A stretch of DNA of 64,000 nt from Candidatus Sphingomonas excrementigallinarum (GCA_019112965.1 DXIH01000011.1:23945-87944); one strand, 5' to 3'. Counted from the first letter of the stretch, positions 25,965 through 35,351 are shown. Numbers and translations: made by a program. Notes: generated by a model from the sequence alone, not told the origin.

Positions 25965-26540
25965 ATGAAGAAAGTACTTTATGCCTCGATCTCGGTTCTG
26001 GCGCTGGGCCTGGCGATACCCGCCGCCGCGCAGACGTCCGGCACCATCAACGGCGGGGCCGGGATCGGCCTGGGCGCCGGGGGCTTCACCAACGGCGCGA
26101 TCGACACGGGCAGCGTGAACGGCACCAACAGCCAGACGCTGAGCATCGACATGAACCGCGAGCTTTCGGGCGGTTCGGGCAGCGGCTTCGGCGGCACGAT
26201 GAACATCAGCAGCCTGCCGCTGGGTTCCAGCTATGCCGTGGTCGGCGGCGTCGGTTCGTCGGGTACCTCGATCCTCGCCAATGTCGATGCCTCGAACAAC
26301 GGGTCGATCGTGTCGACCAGCTTCAACGCGGGTCTGTACGGCGGCATCACCGGCGGCTCGGCGGCGCTGAACATGCAGGTCATGAACTTCGGCCAGAGCA
26401 GCGCCGACTTCAAGCTGACCTCCTCGTTCGACTCGACCCACAACGACTCGTTCAACGCCACTTCGACCGACTGGACGATGGCGGGCGCGGCGGGCGTCGG
26501 GGCCTTCACCTTCGGCTCGCTGGGCTGGGACGTCAACTAA
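25965..26540 (+). CDS. Secreted Gly/Ser/Asn-rich protein, unknown
   Basis: A 191-residue protein with a signal peptide (about 1-23, cut after AAAQ). The mature chain has no cysteine and is rich in Gly, Ser, Asn and Thr, with alternating patterns (GAGIGLGAGGFTNG, SFNAGLYGGITGGSAAL) like beta-rich surface or amyloid-type proteins. CAGGAGAG precedes the start. A hairpin separates it from the next secreted gene. I do not recognise the family. Confidence 0.8.
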   Translation: MKKVLYASISVLALGLAIPAAAQTSGTINGGAGIGLGAGGFTNGAIDTGSVNGTNSQTLSIDMNRELSGGSGSGFGGTMNISSLPLGSSYAVVGGVGSSGTSILANVDASNNGSIVSTSFNAGLYGGITGGSAALNMQVMNFGQSSADFKLTSSFDSTHNDSFNATSTDWTMAGAAGVGAFTFGSLGWDVN

Positions 26541-26554
26541 AGCCCGGCGCCTCG

Positions 26555-26583
26555 CGGGGTGGCCTCCGTGCCACCCCGGCTTT
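26555..26583 (+). terminator. Intercistronic hairpin between the secreted pair
   Basis: CGGGGTGGC (26555-26563) pairs with GCCACCCCG (26570-26578) around a 6-nt loop, followed by GCTTTG. It is 14 bp after the first gene and about 20 bp before the second, so it may terminate partly and set their ratio. Confidence 0.6.
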
Positions 26584-26603
26584 GTTCGGATGCAAGGAGA
26601 GGA

Positions 26604-27266
26604 ATGATGAAACGTCTCGTCAGTGGTGTGGCTGCGGCGCTCGCGATCCTTCCGGCGGCGGTGGCAGCGCAGCAGATGGACTCGCAGGCCAATAGCACGG
26701 TCAATGTCATGGCGATCACGGGACCGCAAACCCAGGTGCCGCAGCAGCAGGAGGTGACCTATGGCGGCCACACCTGGACGACGCCCAGTGCGCAGGGCAG
26801 CTATTTCGGCGGCGCCAACCCCTGCCTGGTCGGCACCGGCGGCGGTGCGGCGGGCGGGCCGATCGCCTTCAACATCAATGTCGGCCGCAATGACGAGGGG
26901 TGCCAACGCCGCTCCGACGCCGCCGCCTGGCACGCCATGGGCTTTGACAATGTGGCGATCGCCCGCATGTGTCAGGACGTGAAGAGCGCGGACGCCTTTT
27001 TCGCCGCGACCGGCCAGACATGCCCCGGTGCCATGGCCGATCGCTACAAGCTGGCGGACGGCTCTGCCGCCCCGATCGCGACCTTGGTGTCCAACAGTCG
27101 TGCGATCGCGGGCAACCCGAATGCCGGGCCAATCGACCTGGCCAACCCCGTCGTGCAGGCGGCCATTCGCATGGAGGCGCAAAAGATCGTCGCCGCGCAA
27201 ATCCGAACCTCCGCCGCCGTCACCGGCGCGCCCGTCACCGCCCCGAAAACCGCGCCGACGCCATGA
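26604..27266 (+). CDS. Secreted four-cysteine protein, unknown
   Basis: A 220-residue protein with a signal peptide (MKRLVSGVAAALAIL...VAAQ). The core holds four Cys with conserved-looking context: NPCLVG, DEGCQRRSDAAAWHAMG, ARMCQD and GQTCPG, which could form two disulfides. The C-terminus is Ala/Thr/Pro-rich. AAGGAG precedes ATG 26604 by 4 nt and ATG 26607 by 7 nt, so either may be used. It follows another secreted protein and is probably co-expressed. I cannot name the family. Confidence 0.8.
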   Translation: MMKRLVSGVAAALAILPAAVAAQQMDSQANSTVNVMAITGPQTQVPQQQEVTYGGHTWTTPSAQGSYFGGANPCLVGTGGGAAGGPIAFNINVGRNDEGCQRRSDAAAWHAMGFDNVAIARMCQDVKSADAFFAATGQTCPGAMADRYKLADGSAAPIATLVSNSRAIAGNPNAGPIDLANPVVQAAIRMEAQKIVAAQIRTSAAVTGAPVTAPKTAPTP

Positions 27267-27279
27267 TCCCGTCGGGTGA

Positions 27280-27327
27280 GCCCGGCTGGCGACCAACAGG
27301 CGTAGCTCGGGATTGCGTCAGCCGGGC
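27280..27327. repeat. Inverted repeat between convergent genes
   Basis: GCCCGGCTG (27280-27288) and CAGCCGGGC (27319-27327) are complementary across 30 bp. It lies between the convergent secreted-protein and K+ channel genes and could fold in transcripts of either strand. Confidence 0.5.
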
Positions 27328-27368
27328 CGATGGCGGACGCTGGAGCGAGCGTAGCGAGATGGCGCCGT

Positions 27369-28418
27369 TCAGGACAGGCGCTCGGCCGGAACGATCTCGA
27401 CAAGGCGGTCGCCAGGTTCGAGCCGCCGGGCCGCGTCCTCCCAGAAGCCGATCGCGCCGCCCCCGCGATGGATCCGGACGCCCAGGCCGGTGGTGAGCGC
27501 CGACAGTGGCTTGCCGTATTCGGCTGGCGTGACGTCGCGTTCGTGCAGCGACACCCGTCCACCATGCGCGGCCAAATCCGCGATATAATCGGCCAGATGC
27601 TCGCCATAGGTCGAGCCGGCCAGTAGCAATCCGGCGAAGCTGGCCGGATTGATGACCGTGGTTGCGCCCGCCTGACGGGCCAGCGGTTCATTGTCCTCCG
27701 ACCGGATGATGACGCTGACCGGCACGCCGGGGGCCAGGCGGCGGGCGGTCAGGACGATCAGGATGGAGGTGTCGTCGCGCCCGGCGGAGACGATGACTGC
27801 TCTGGCGCGCGCGATCTGCACCGCCTCCAGCGTCGTGTTGCGGCTACCGTCGCCTTGCATGACGTTGACGCCCAACTGTTCGGCCAGTTCGATCGCCGCG
27901 GCCCGTTCGTCGATCACGACGATGGTGGCGGGATCGGCTCCACGCCGCAGCATCTCGGCGACCGCCTCGCTGCCCGATGTTCCAAAGCCCGTGACGATCG
28001 TGTGATCGCTCAATCGCCGCTGGATCACCTTCATACGCCAACGGTCCCAGACGCGTCGCAGGAGAAAGTCATAGGCAGTTCCCAGGAAAATAAGCCAGAC
28101 GAACAGGCGGATCGGCGTAACGACGAACGTGTCGAACAGCCTGGCCCCCTCTGTCACGGGCACGATGTCACCATAGCCGACCGTCGTGATGGTAATCATC
28201 GTGAAGTAGAGCACGTCGGCGAAGCTGATATGGCCGTCGATATTGTCGCGCAGTCCGGCCCGGTCGAACCAGTGCCCCGCCAACGCGATGCCGATCAACG
28301 CGATGACGAGGCCGACGCGCCACAGCAGCGACAGCCAGACGGGCATGCCGAGCCGCCTCCGGAGCGAAGGCGTGGTGCCGGTTGCAGGCCGTAGTTTTTG
28401 CGAACCGCGCGCTGTCAT
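27369..28418 (-). CDS. Potassium channel with RCK/TrkA-N domain
   Basis: A 349-residue channel subunit. Two membrane helices (about 27-48 and 95-118) flank a pore loop with the selectivity filter TVGYGD near residue 79. A TrkA-N Rossmann domain (about 140-255) starts IVTGFGTSGSEAVAEML, followed by a TrkA-C-like part. It assembles as a tetramer and conducts K+ under nucleotide or ion control by family. Confidence 0.93.
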   Translation of the reverse strand: MTARGSQKLRPATGTTPSLRRRLGMPVWLSLLWRVGLVIALIGIALAGHWFDRAGLRDNIDGHISFADVLYFTMITITTVGYGDIVPVTEGARLFDTFVVTPIRLFVWLIFLGTAYDFLLRRVWDRWRMKVIQRRLSDHTIVTGFGTSGSEAVAEMLRRGADPATIVVIDERAAAIELAEQLGVNVMQGDGSRNTTLEAVQIARARAVIVSAGRDDTSILIVLTARRLAPGVPVSVIIRSEDNEPLARQAGATTVINPASFAGLLLAGSTYGEHLADYIADLAAHGGRVSLHERDVTPAEYGKPLSALTTGLGVRIHRGGGAIGFWEDAARRLEPGDRLVEIVPAERLS

Positions 28419-28475
28419 CCCACGGGGCTAACGTATGGGCACAGACATGGATAGGTCGCCCGTCGTTGAACGAGC

Positions 28476-28507
28476 ACTCACCCCTCCCCTGCAGGGAAGG
28501 GGTGAGT
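28476..28507. repeat. 16-bp hairpin in the channel/GH3 gap
   Basis: Two 16-nt arms with one mismatch meet at the CTGCAG centre. It lies between the K+ channel start and the end of the GH3 gene and resembles the other CCCCTCCCCT-type hairpins of this window. Confidence 0.6.
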
Positions 28508-28634
28508 CCATTTCATGCTATCGCGGTCTAACGCGAAGGCGGGTGGATCGAACATGCTGGTCCCGGTCACCAGCGGTCGGGCGAAGCACGACGTGCGCAC
28601 CCAGCCGACACGACCTCCGAACTGCCTTCATTGG

Positions 28635-30890
28635 TCACGTCAGCGTGAACGTACCGCCAAGTCCTTCGACTTCCGCCGATGGGGCGACCCACAGTTGGAA
28701 GGCGCCGGGTTCCGTGGTCGGTGTCAGCTCGCGACCGATAAAGGACAGGTCGGCCCGGGTGAGGGTGAAGGTGACGTCCTGACGCGCGCCCGGGGCGAGG
28801 GTGACGCGGGTGAAAGCCTTCAGCACGCGTACCGGCTGGGTCACGCTGGCGACGACGTCGTGGATATAGAGCTGAACGACTTCGGTCGCGGTCATGCGGC
28901 CGTTATTGGCGATGGTCGCGCGGATCGTGAGCGGTGCGTCGCCCAGCGTCTGGCTGCTCAGACGAAGGTCCGAATAGGCCATGTCGCCATAGGTCAGGCC
29001 ATGCCCGAACGGGAACAAGGCGCTGTTCGGATAGCCGCGAAAATGTGCCTTGTAGGGCTGCAGCGCGCCGGGCGGGTTGGGGCGGCCGGTGTTGCGATGC
29101 GCATAATAATAGGGGACCTGCCCGCTGGCGCGCGGGAAGGACACTGGCAACCGCGCGGAGGGGGATGCCATGCCGAACAAAATATCGGCAATGGCCGGGC
29201 CGTCCTGAGAGCCGAGAAACCATGTCACCAGCAGGGCGGGGGCCTTCGCCACCGCACCGCTCAGCGCCAGTGCCCGCCCGGTGCGCAGCAGCACGACATA
29301 GGGTTTGCCGGTCGCGGCGATCGCCTCGGCAAGCGCCTGTTGCTCTGCAGGCACGGTGATCTCGGTGCGCGACTGCGCTTCGCCCGACATATTCTGGGTC
29401 TCGCCGATCGCGAGCACGACGATATCGGCGGCACCCGCCGCGGCGACCGCGCGTGCCGGATCGCTGCCGTCGTCCAGGGTCGCGTCGGGCAGGGTCTCAC
29501 GCACCGCCGTGACGAGGTCCACCGCCTCGCGATCGGTGCCATAGACATTCCATGGCCCGATCAGGTCGTGCCCGCCGCCCGCGAACGGCCCGATCAGCAC
29601 GATCTTCTTTCCCGAGCGGGGCAGGGGGAGCAGGTTGTCCTCGTTGCGGAGCATGACGATGCTGCGCGTACCCGCTTCGCGCGCGAGCGCCAGGGCCTCG
29701 GGGGTGCGCAGTCGTGCTTTTTCGCGCGCCGGGTCGATGCGGCGAAACGGATCGTCGAACAGCCCGAGCGCGACCTTGAGCGCCAGCACGCGTCGCACCG
29801 CCTGGTCCAGCCGGGCCAGCGGCACCTCGCCCTTCTCGACCAGATCGGGGAGATGCTTGAGGTAGAGCCCGCTCTGCATCGACATGTCGACGCCCGCGAG
29901 GAAGGCAAGGCGCGCCGCATCGCGGCCGTCCTTGGCGAAGCCATGCGCGATCAGTTCCTCGTCGCCCGTGTAATCGGACACGACGAGCCCCCCGAAACCC
30001 CATTCCTTGCGCAGGACCGTATCGAGCAGCCACTGGTTCCCCGTGGCGGGGATCCCCGACAGATCGTTGAACGATGCCATCACGGTCGGTGCGCCCGCCG
30101 CGAAGGCGGCCTGGAAAGGCGGGAAATAGATGTCGCGCAGCGTCCGTTCGGACACATCGACACTGTTATAGTCCAGCCCGGCCTCGCCCGCGCCGTAAGC
30201 GACGAAATGCTTGGCGCAGGCGGCGACCGCGTCGGGTGCGGAGAGCCCGCTGCCCTGGAAACCCTCGACCCGGGCCGCCGCCATCAGTCGGCCGAGCAGC
30301 ACGTCCTCGCCCGATCCCTCGACGCCCCGGCCCCAGCGGGCGTCACGTGCGATGTCGACCATCGGCGCAAAGGTCCAGTCGATCCCCGACGCCGAAGCCT
30401 CGACCGCCGCCGCGCGCGCCGTGCGACGCGCCAGGTCCGGGTCGAAGCTCGCGGCTTCGGCGAGCGGGACCGGGAAAACGGTGCGCAGGCCGTGGATGAC
30501 ATCGGCCGCGAACAGCAGCGGGATTTTCAGCCGCGAGCGGCGTACTGCCTCGGTCTGCATCCGCCGCGCCATCTCCGCGCCATTGCCGTTGAAGACGCCG
30601 GTCAACTCGCCCCTTCGGACCATGCGCAATTGCGCATCGAAACTCGACGCGGCGCCCGCCGGGTTGAGCGAGATGGCGGCCCCCCCGGCCCAGGCGGCAG
30701 CGAGCAGATTGAGCTGCCCCGCCTTTTCGGCAAGCGTCATTCGCGAGAGCAGCGACTCGACGGAGGCGGGAAGCGGGCGTTCGCCTACGATGGCAAGCAG
30801 GGCGCGTGCCGGACTGGCCGACCAGGCCAGCGCCGCGCCCGCACCCGCCAGCCATGCCCGCCGCGATATCCGCCGATCCTGACCGTTCAT
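28635..30890 (-). CDS. Glycoside hydrolase family 3 beta-glucosidase
   Basis: A 751-residue exported GH3 enzyme. A Tat-like signal (SRRAWLAGAGAALAW) precedes the (beta/alpha)8 barrel (about 40-370), the alpha/beta sandwich (about 390-610) and a fibronectin III-like domain (about 660-750). The probable nucleophile Asp is in VVSDYTG near residue 306. ATG 30890 has AGGGAG 5 nt upstream. It is divergent from a LacI gene and near a GH144-type gene, so oligosaccharides of beta-1,2-glucan are plausible substrates (inference). Confidence 0.95.
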   Translation of the reverse strand: MNGQDRRISRRAWLAGAGAALAWSASPARALLAIVGERPLPASVESLLSRMTLAEKAGQLNLLAAAWAGGAAISLNPAGAASSFDAQLRMVRRGELTGVFNGNGAEMARRMQTEAVRRSRLKIPLLFAADVIHGLRTVFPVPLAEAASFDPDLARRTARAAAVEASASGIDWTFAPMVDIARDARWGRGVEGSGEDVLLGRLMAAARVEGFQGSGLSAPDAVAACAKHFVAYGAGEAGLDYNSVDVSERTLRDIYFPPFQAAFAAGAPTVMASFNDLSGIPATGNQWLLDTVLRKEWGFGGLVVSDYTGDEELIAHGFAKDGRDAARLAFLAGVDMSMQSGLYLKHLPDLVEKGEVPLARLDQAVRRVLALKVALGLFDDPFRRIDPAREKARLRTPEALALAREAGTRSIVMLRNEDNLLPLPRSGKKIVLIGPFAGGGHDLIGPWNVYGTDREAVDLVTAVRETLPDATLDDGSDPARAVAAAGAADIVVLAIGETQNMSGEAQSRTEITVPAEQQALAEAIAATGKPYVVLLRTGRALALSGAVAKAPALLVTWFLGSQDGPAIADILFGMASPSARLPVSFPRASGQVPYYYAHRNTGRPNPPGALQPYKAHFRGYPNSALFPFGHGLTYGDMAYSDLRLSSQTLGDAPLTIRATIANNGRMTATEVVQLYIHDVVASVTQPVRVLKAFTRVTLAPGARQDVTFTLTRADLSFIGRELTPTTEPGAFQLWVAPSAEVEGLGGTFTLT

Positions 30891-31076
30891 CCTGCTCCCT
30901 TTCATCTTCTTTCAAGCGCCATCTACGCCGTGGCCGGGAACTTGATCCAGGTCCCTCATGTCTGCCCACCGCGATCGCTGCGGTTAGCAAAAACAGGACC
31001 TTGGATCACATAACCAGCGACCGTCGGGAAGGCGCCCAGCTGAACAATCAGCCGATTGATTGTCATTCCTGGTTCA

Positions 31077-31103
31077 TGTAAGCGGTTTCTGTAAGCGGTT
31101 ACA
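31077..31103. promoter_or_regulatory. Tandem LacI-type operator-like boxes
   Basis: Two boxes, TGTAAGCGGTTTCT (31077-31090) and TGTAAGCGGTTACA (31090-31103), share the LacI-family core AAnCGnTT. The second has perfect TGTAA/TTACA arms. They lie 34 bp before the lacI-type ATG and 187 bp before the GH3 start, in the divergent spacer, so they likely mediate autoregulation and perhaps control of both units. Confidence 0.65.
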
Positions 31104-31136
31104 AGCCCGCGAAACAGAGAGGATGCTTCGTCGATC

Positions 31137-32201
31137 ATGTCGTCCGACCGACCCGACTCGGTTGTTGCCGCTGCTCCGGCGGCGCGCGGCGCGTATGCGA
31201 CGATCCATGACGTCGCGCGCGTAGCGGGTGTCTCGGTGGCGTCGGTGTCGCGGGTGTTCAACGGGCGCGACCATGTCCGCGCGGAGATGCGCGTGCGGGT
31301 TGAGGAGGCGGCGGCACAACTCGGTTATGTCCCCCATGCGGGCGCGCGCAGCCTGAGCATGTCACGAACCGGCGCGATCGGCGTGGTGCTGCCCGACCTG
31401 CATGGCGAATTCTATTCCGAACTGCTGCGCGGCATGGACCGCGAGGCGAGCCAGCGCGGGCTGGGGCTGTTGCTGACCGTGCTCCATGCGGGGCGCGGGG
31501 TCGATACCCTGGCGGCGCTTCGCGGGCAGGTCGACGGGTTGGTGGTGATGGCGCCGGAACTCGATCCGGACGTCCTCGCCCGGCACATGCCGCGCGGGCC
31601 AGCGGCCGTTTTCCTGGCATGCGCGCCGCAGGACGGAAGTCTCAATCTGCGCATCGACAATCATGGCGGGGCGGCCGCGGCGGTCGCGCATCTGGCGGCG
31701 GGCGGGGCGAGGCGGATCGTCCATATCTCCGGCCCGGCGAGCAATTTCGACGCGCAGCAGCGACGCGCTGGCGCCGAGGCCGCCGCAGCGGCGGCGGGCG
31801 TGGCGCTGAACGTGATCGAGGGTGATTTCCACGAGGCCAGCGGGACCATGGTCGGCGAACGCGTCGCGACCGGGTCGCTGGAGGCGGATGCGATCTTCGC
31901 GGCGAACGACATGATGGCGATCGGCGCGCTGATGGCGCTGAAGCGTCGCGGTATCGCGGTGCCGGAGCAGGTGGCGGTCGCCGGGTTCGACGACATTCCG
32001 CTGGCCCGGCTGGTGAGCCCCGCGCTGACCAGCGTCGCGATCGACATCGCGGCGATGGGCGCGCGCGCCGTGACCCATCTTGCCGAGCAGATCGCGGCAA
32101 TGCGCGAACGGCCTTTGGAAGGCCGAGTGACCACGGCGGACGAGGTGATCGTGCCGCATCTGATGGTGCGTGAAACAACAAGAGAAACCGACAGGGGATA
32201 G
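31137..32201 (+). CDS. LacI family transcriptional regulator
   Basis: A 354-residue repressor. The N-terminal helix-turn-helix and hinge (about 21-75) contain TIHDVARVAGVSVASVSRVF, followed by a sugar-binding periplasmic-type domain (about 80-340) ending with GFDDIPLARLVSPALTSV. It leads a run of genes: the TonB receptor starts 4 bp after its stop. It probably senses a sugar released from the glucan handled by this locus. Confidence 0.95.
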   Translation: MSSDRPDSVVAAAPAARGAYATIHDVARVAGVSVASVSRVFNGRDHVRAEMRVRVEEAAAQLGYVPHAGARSLSMSRTGAIGVVLPDLHGEFYSELLRGMDREASQRGLGLLLTVLHAGRGVDTLAALRGQVDGLVVMAPELDPDVLARHMPRGPAAVFLACAPQDGSLNLRIDNHGGAAAAVAHLAAGGARRIVHISGPASNFDAQQRRAGAEAAAAAAGVALNVIEGDFHEASGTMVGERVATGSLEADAIFAANDMMAIGALMALKRRGIAVPEQVAVAGFDDIPLARLVSPALTSVAIDIAAMGARAVTHLAEQIAAMRERPLEGRVTTADEVIVPHLMVRETTRETDRG

Positions 32202-32205
32202 GGTT

Positions 32206-35200
32206 ATGAAGAGGAATGCATTCAGGCTGGCGCTCGCGGGCGCGACGATGCTCGCGGGGCTGGGAGCCGTGACGATGTGGAGCGCGCCCGCCGCCGCCCA
32301 GGCCGGGCAGGCCGCGCTGCGTGGCGTGATCCGCAGCGCACCCGACAATCCCGTGCAGGACGTGACCCTGATCGAGGCCGATACCGGCTTTCGTCGCACC
32401 GTCGTTCCCGGCGCGGACGGCAGCTATAACTTCCCGTCGCTGCGGGCGGGGTCGTACCGGCTGGAAATCCGCCTGAAGCAAGGCACGCGCAATTCCGATC
32501 AGTTTACCTTGCGCGTCGGGCAGAATGCCGGGCTCGACCTCGACCTGACCACCCCTCCGGCGCCTGCACAGCCCGCGCCGGGCAACACCACCACTGGTGA
32601 GGCAGCGCCGCCGCCCGCCGAAGCGCAGCAGGGCGACATCATCGTCACCGGCAGCCGTATCCGCTCGCTGTCCGGCGGGCAGGTCGGCATCAACATCACG
32701 CCGCGCCTGATCGAGCAGCTGCCGCAGAACAGCCGCAACTTCCTGGCCTTCGCCGATCTCGCACCCGGCGTGCGCTTTATCGAAAGCTCGGACGGCAGCT
32801 CGCGCATCCAGGGCGGGGCGCAAGGGTCGAACTCGGTCAACGTCTTCATCGACGGCGTCAGCCAGAAGGATTACGTGCTGCGCGGCGGCCTGACCGGGCA
32901 GGATAGTTCGCCCGGCAACCCGTTCCCGCAGCTCGCGATCGGCGAGTATCAGGTGCTGTCGTCCAACTACAAGGCGGAGCTGGACCAGGTCAGCTCGGTC
33001 GCGATCATCGCGGGCACCAAGTCGGGCACCAACGAGTTCCATGGCGAGGGCTTCTTCGACTTCACCAACCAGAATTTGCGCGACCGTCGCCCGACTGAAA
33101 TCTTCCCGACCAAGATTGCCAAGATCCCCTCGGAGGACAAGCAGTTCGGCGTCGCGCTGGGCGGGCCGATCGTCAAGGACGTCGCGCATTTCTTCGTCAG
33201 CTACGAAGGCAAGCGGCGGCAGGTGCCGATCGACATCCTGCCGACCAACGGCGTCGCGGTGTCGAGCCTGCCTGCGCAGTATCGCGACATTTTCGGGTCG
33301 TTCAACTCGAGCTTCCGCCAGGACCTATATTTCGGCAAGATCGACCTGGAGCCGACCGACAAGGACCTGATCGAGCTGACCGGCAAGTACCGCAACGAGA
33401 CCGGCGTGCAGATCGGCAACGGCAATGCCGCCTTCTCCACGCGTACGCTGAGCAAGGTGAACGAAAAGCGCGGGATGCTGCGCTGGCAGCATAGCGAGGA
33501 CCGGTGGATCAACGACGTGCGCCTGTCCTATGAAGATGTCGCCTGGTCGCCGCAGCCCGCCGAGAACGGCATCGGGCAGCAGTTCCGCACCACGACGCGC
33601 AACGGCAGCAGCGTGTCGACCTTCGACCTGTTCCGCACCGGGGCCGGGCTGGGCTTCCAGGACAAGGGGCAGAAGGGCTGGACCATCCAGGACGACTTCA
33701 CCTGGACCGGGGTCGAGAACCACACCTTCAAGGTCGGCGCGAAGGCGAAGTGGGTGACGCTCAACTCGCTGGAGCAGAACCTCATCAATCCACTCTATCT
33801 CTATGATACCACCTTGCCCTCGGCGAGCGGGTTCAACGACCAGATTCCCTACAGCCTGCAATTCGGCACGAACGGCACCCTGGGCGATCCGCGCATCCGT
33901 TCCAAGAACTTTCAGCTGGGCCTGTATGCGCAGGACGATTGGGATGTGACCGACCGGCTGACGCTGAACCTCGGCCTGCGCTGGGATTATGAGCGGACCC
34001 CGGCGTTCCTGAACTATGTGACCTCCGCCGAGAACATCAATGCGGTGTCGCCCGCCAACTATCCGAACCTGGTCAACGCCGACTACCGGATCAGCGACTA
34101 TATCTCGACCGGCAGCAACCGGAAGGCGTTCAAGGGCGCATGGCAGCCGCGCGTCGGTTTCACCTATCGCCTGGACGAGCAGGGCCGGTTCGCGGTGTTC
34201 GGCGGCTATGGCCGGTCGTACGACCGCAACCAGTTCGACTTCCTGCAGCAGGAATTGTCCAACGGCCGTTTCCAGCGCCGCGAGTTCCTGTTCCAGGGCG
34301 CCGACACGATCAATCCGTGCACGCCTGGGCCGAACTGCATTCCCTGGAACCCGGTCTATCTGACCGAGGCGGGGCGCCAGCAGCTGATCGGCAATGGCAG
34401 CCCGGGCGGGCGTGAGTTCCGCTTCATCAACAACGACCTGAAGGTCCCCTATTCGGACCAGTTCAGCCTGGGCCTGCGCGGGCGGTTCAACCCGGTCGAG
34501 CTGGAGGTCGGCTATACGCGCATCGTCAGCAAGGACGGGTTCGTCTATCTGCTCGGCACGCGTCGCCCCGATGGCTCGTTCTTCGCGCCTTCGCCGACCA
34601 CGGGCGCGCCGCAGGGGCCGAACACCAGCTTCGCGCCCAGCGGGTACGGTGCGATTATCCTCGGCGACAACGGGCTGGAGACGCGCGCGGACTCGGCCTA
34701 TGCCAAGCTGACCAAGGCCTATTCGGCGGCCTCGCCCTGGAGCATCGACGCCACCTATACCTTCACGGCGGCGGTGGATAACCGGCCGAACAACGACCAG
34801 TCGTCCTACTTCCTGCTCGATTTCCCCAAGGCGTCGGATTACCCGATGCTGCGTTCGGGCGTGGTGCCGCGTCACCGCTTCGTGGTGGCGGGCAGCGTCG
34901 ACACGCCGCTGGGCGTGACGATGTCCGCGAAGTTCCAGATCGAGAGCCCGACCTTCCAGCGTGCATTGCTCGACACGGCGATCCCCTATCAGCGGACGCT
35001 GGTGGGTTCGGAAGTGTTCGGGCTGGGCGATCGCTGGGGCCGTCGCCAGCTCGACCTGGCGTTCACCAAATATGTGCCGCTCAAGTTCATCAGCGACCAG
35101 ACGCGTATCCGCTTCCGCGTCGACATCATCAACGCGATGAACGACCGCAACTATGTCGACTATAACAACGACCCCAGCGACACGACGCGGACCCCGGGCT

Positions 35201-35289
35201 CACCGAGCATCTACCGGGAAGTGTCGACCTACAGCATCGGCGGCAATCCGCCGCGCACGGTGAAGCTGTCGGCAGGCTTCAACTTCTGA
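32206..35289 (+). CDS. TonB-dependent receptor with carboxypeptidase-like N-terminal domain
   Basis: A 1027-residue outer-membrane receptor. After the signal peptide come a CarboxypepD_reg-like beta-sandwich (about 35-110), a Pro/Ala linker, the TonB box-like IIVTGSRIR (near 145), a plug (about 155-260) and the beta-barrel ending in an aromatic residue (SAGFNF). This is the Oar/glycan receptor class. Context (LacI, GH3, GH144-type) points to glucan oligosaccharide uptake. Confidence 0.94.
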   Translation: MKRNAFRLALAGATMLAGLGAVTMWSAPAAAQAGQAALRGVIRSAPDNPVQDVTLIEADTGFRRTVVPGADGSYNFPSLRAGSYRLEIRLKQGTRNSDQFTLRVGQNAGLDLDLTTPPAPAQPAPGNTTTGEAAPPPAEAQQGDIIVTGSRIRSLSGGQVGINITPRLIEQLPQNSRNFLAFADLAPGVRFIESSDGSSRIQGGAQGSNSVNVFIDGVSQKDYVLRGGLTGQDSSPGNPFPQLAIGEYQVLSSNYKAELDQVSSVAIIAGTKSGTNEFHGEGFFDFTNQNLRDRRPTEIFPTKIAKIPSEDKQFGVALGGPIVKDVAHFFVSYEGKRRQVPIDILPTNGVAVSSLPAQYRDIFGSFNSSFRQDLYFGKIDLEPTDKDLIELTGKYRNETGVQIGNGNAAFSTRTLSKVNEKRGMLRWQHSEDRWINDVRLSYEDVAWSPQPAENGIGQQFRTTTRNGSSVSTFDLFRTGAGLGFQDKGQKGWTIQDDFTWTGVENHTFKVGAKAKWVTLNSLEQNLINPLYLYDTTLPSASGFNDQIPYSLQFGTNGTLGDPRIRSKNFQLGLYAQDDWDVTDRLTLNLGLRWDYERTPAFLNYVTSAENINAVSPANYPNLVNADYRISDYISTGSNRKAFKGAWQPRVGFTYRLDEQGRFAVFGGYGRSYDRNQFDFLQQELSNGRFQRREFLFQGADTINPCTPGPNCIPWNPVYLTEAGRQQLIGNGSPGGREFRFINNDLKVPYSDQFSLGLRGRFNPVELEVGYTRIVSKDGFVYLLGTRRPDGSFFAPSPTTGAPQGPNTSFAPSGYGAIILGDNGLETRADSAYAKLTKAYSAASPWSIDATYTFTAAVDNRPNNDQSSYFLLDFPKASDYPMLRSGVVPRHRFVVAGSVDTPLGVTMSAKFQIESPTFQRALLDTAIPYQRTLVGSEVFGLGDRWGRRQLDLAFTKYVPLKFISDQTRIRFRVDIINAMNDRNYVDYNNDPSDTTRTPGSPSIYREVSTYSIGGNPPRTVKLSAGFNF

Positions 35290-35300
35290 TGCGTCCTCCA

Positions 35301-35330
35301 CCGCCGCCCCGGCCAGCACCGGGGCGGCGG
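35301..35330 (+). terminator. Perfect 12-bp hairpin between receptor and glycoamylase genes
   Basis: CCGCCGCCCCGG and CCGGGGCGGCGG pair fully around a 6-nt loop, 12 bp after the receptor stop and 22 bp before the next start. Only TCCAATTT follows, so it may attenuate or protect the upstream mRNA 3' end rather than fully terminate. Confidence 0.65.
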
Positions 35331-35351
35331 TCCAATTTCGAGAATGACCGC

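Noticed and set aside
25631-26540. Long plus-strand frame running through the spacer into the secreted-protein gene
   Set aside because: It is out of frame with the signal-peptide protein and low-complexity; the frame from 25965 is clearly the coding one.
28515-31013. 832-codon plus-strand frame opposite the GH3 gene
   Set aside because: Shadow frame with low-complexity composition; the minus strand has the complete GH3 enzyme.
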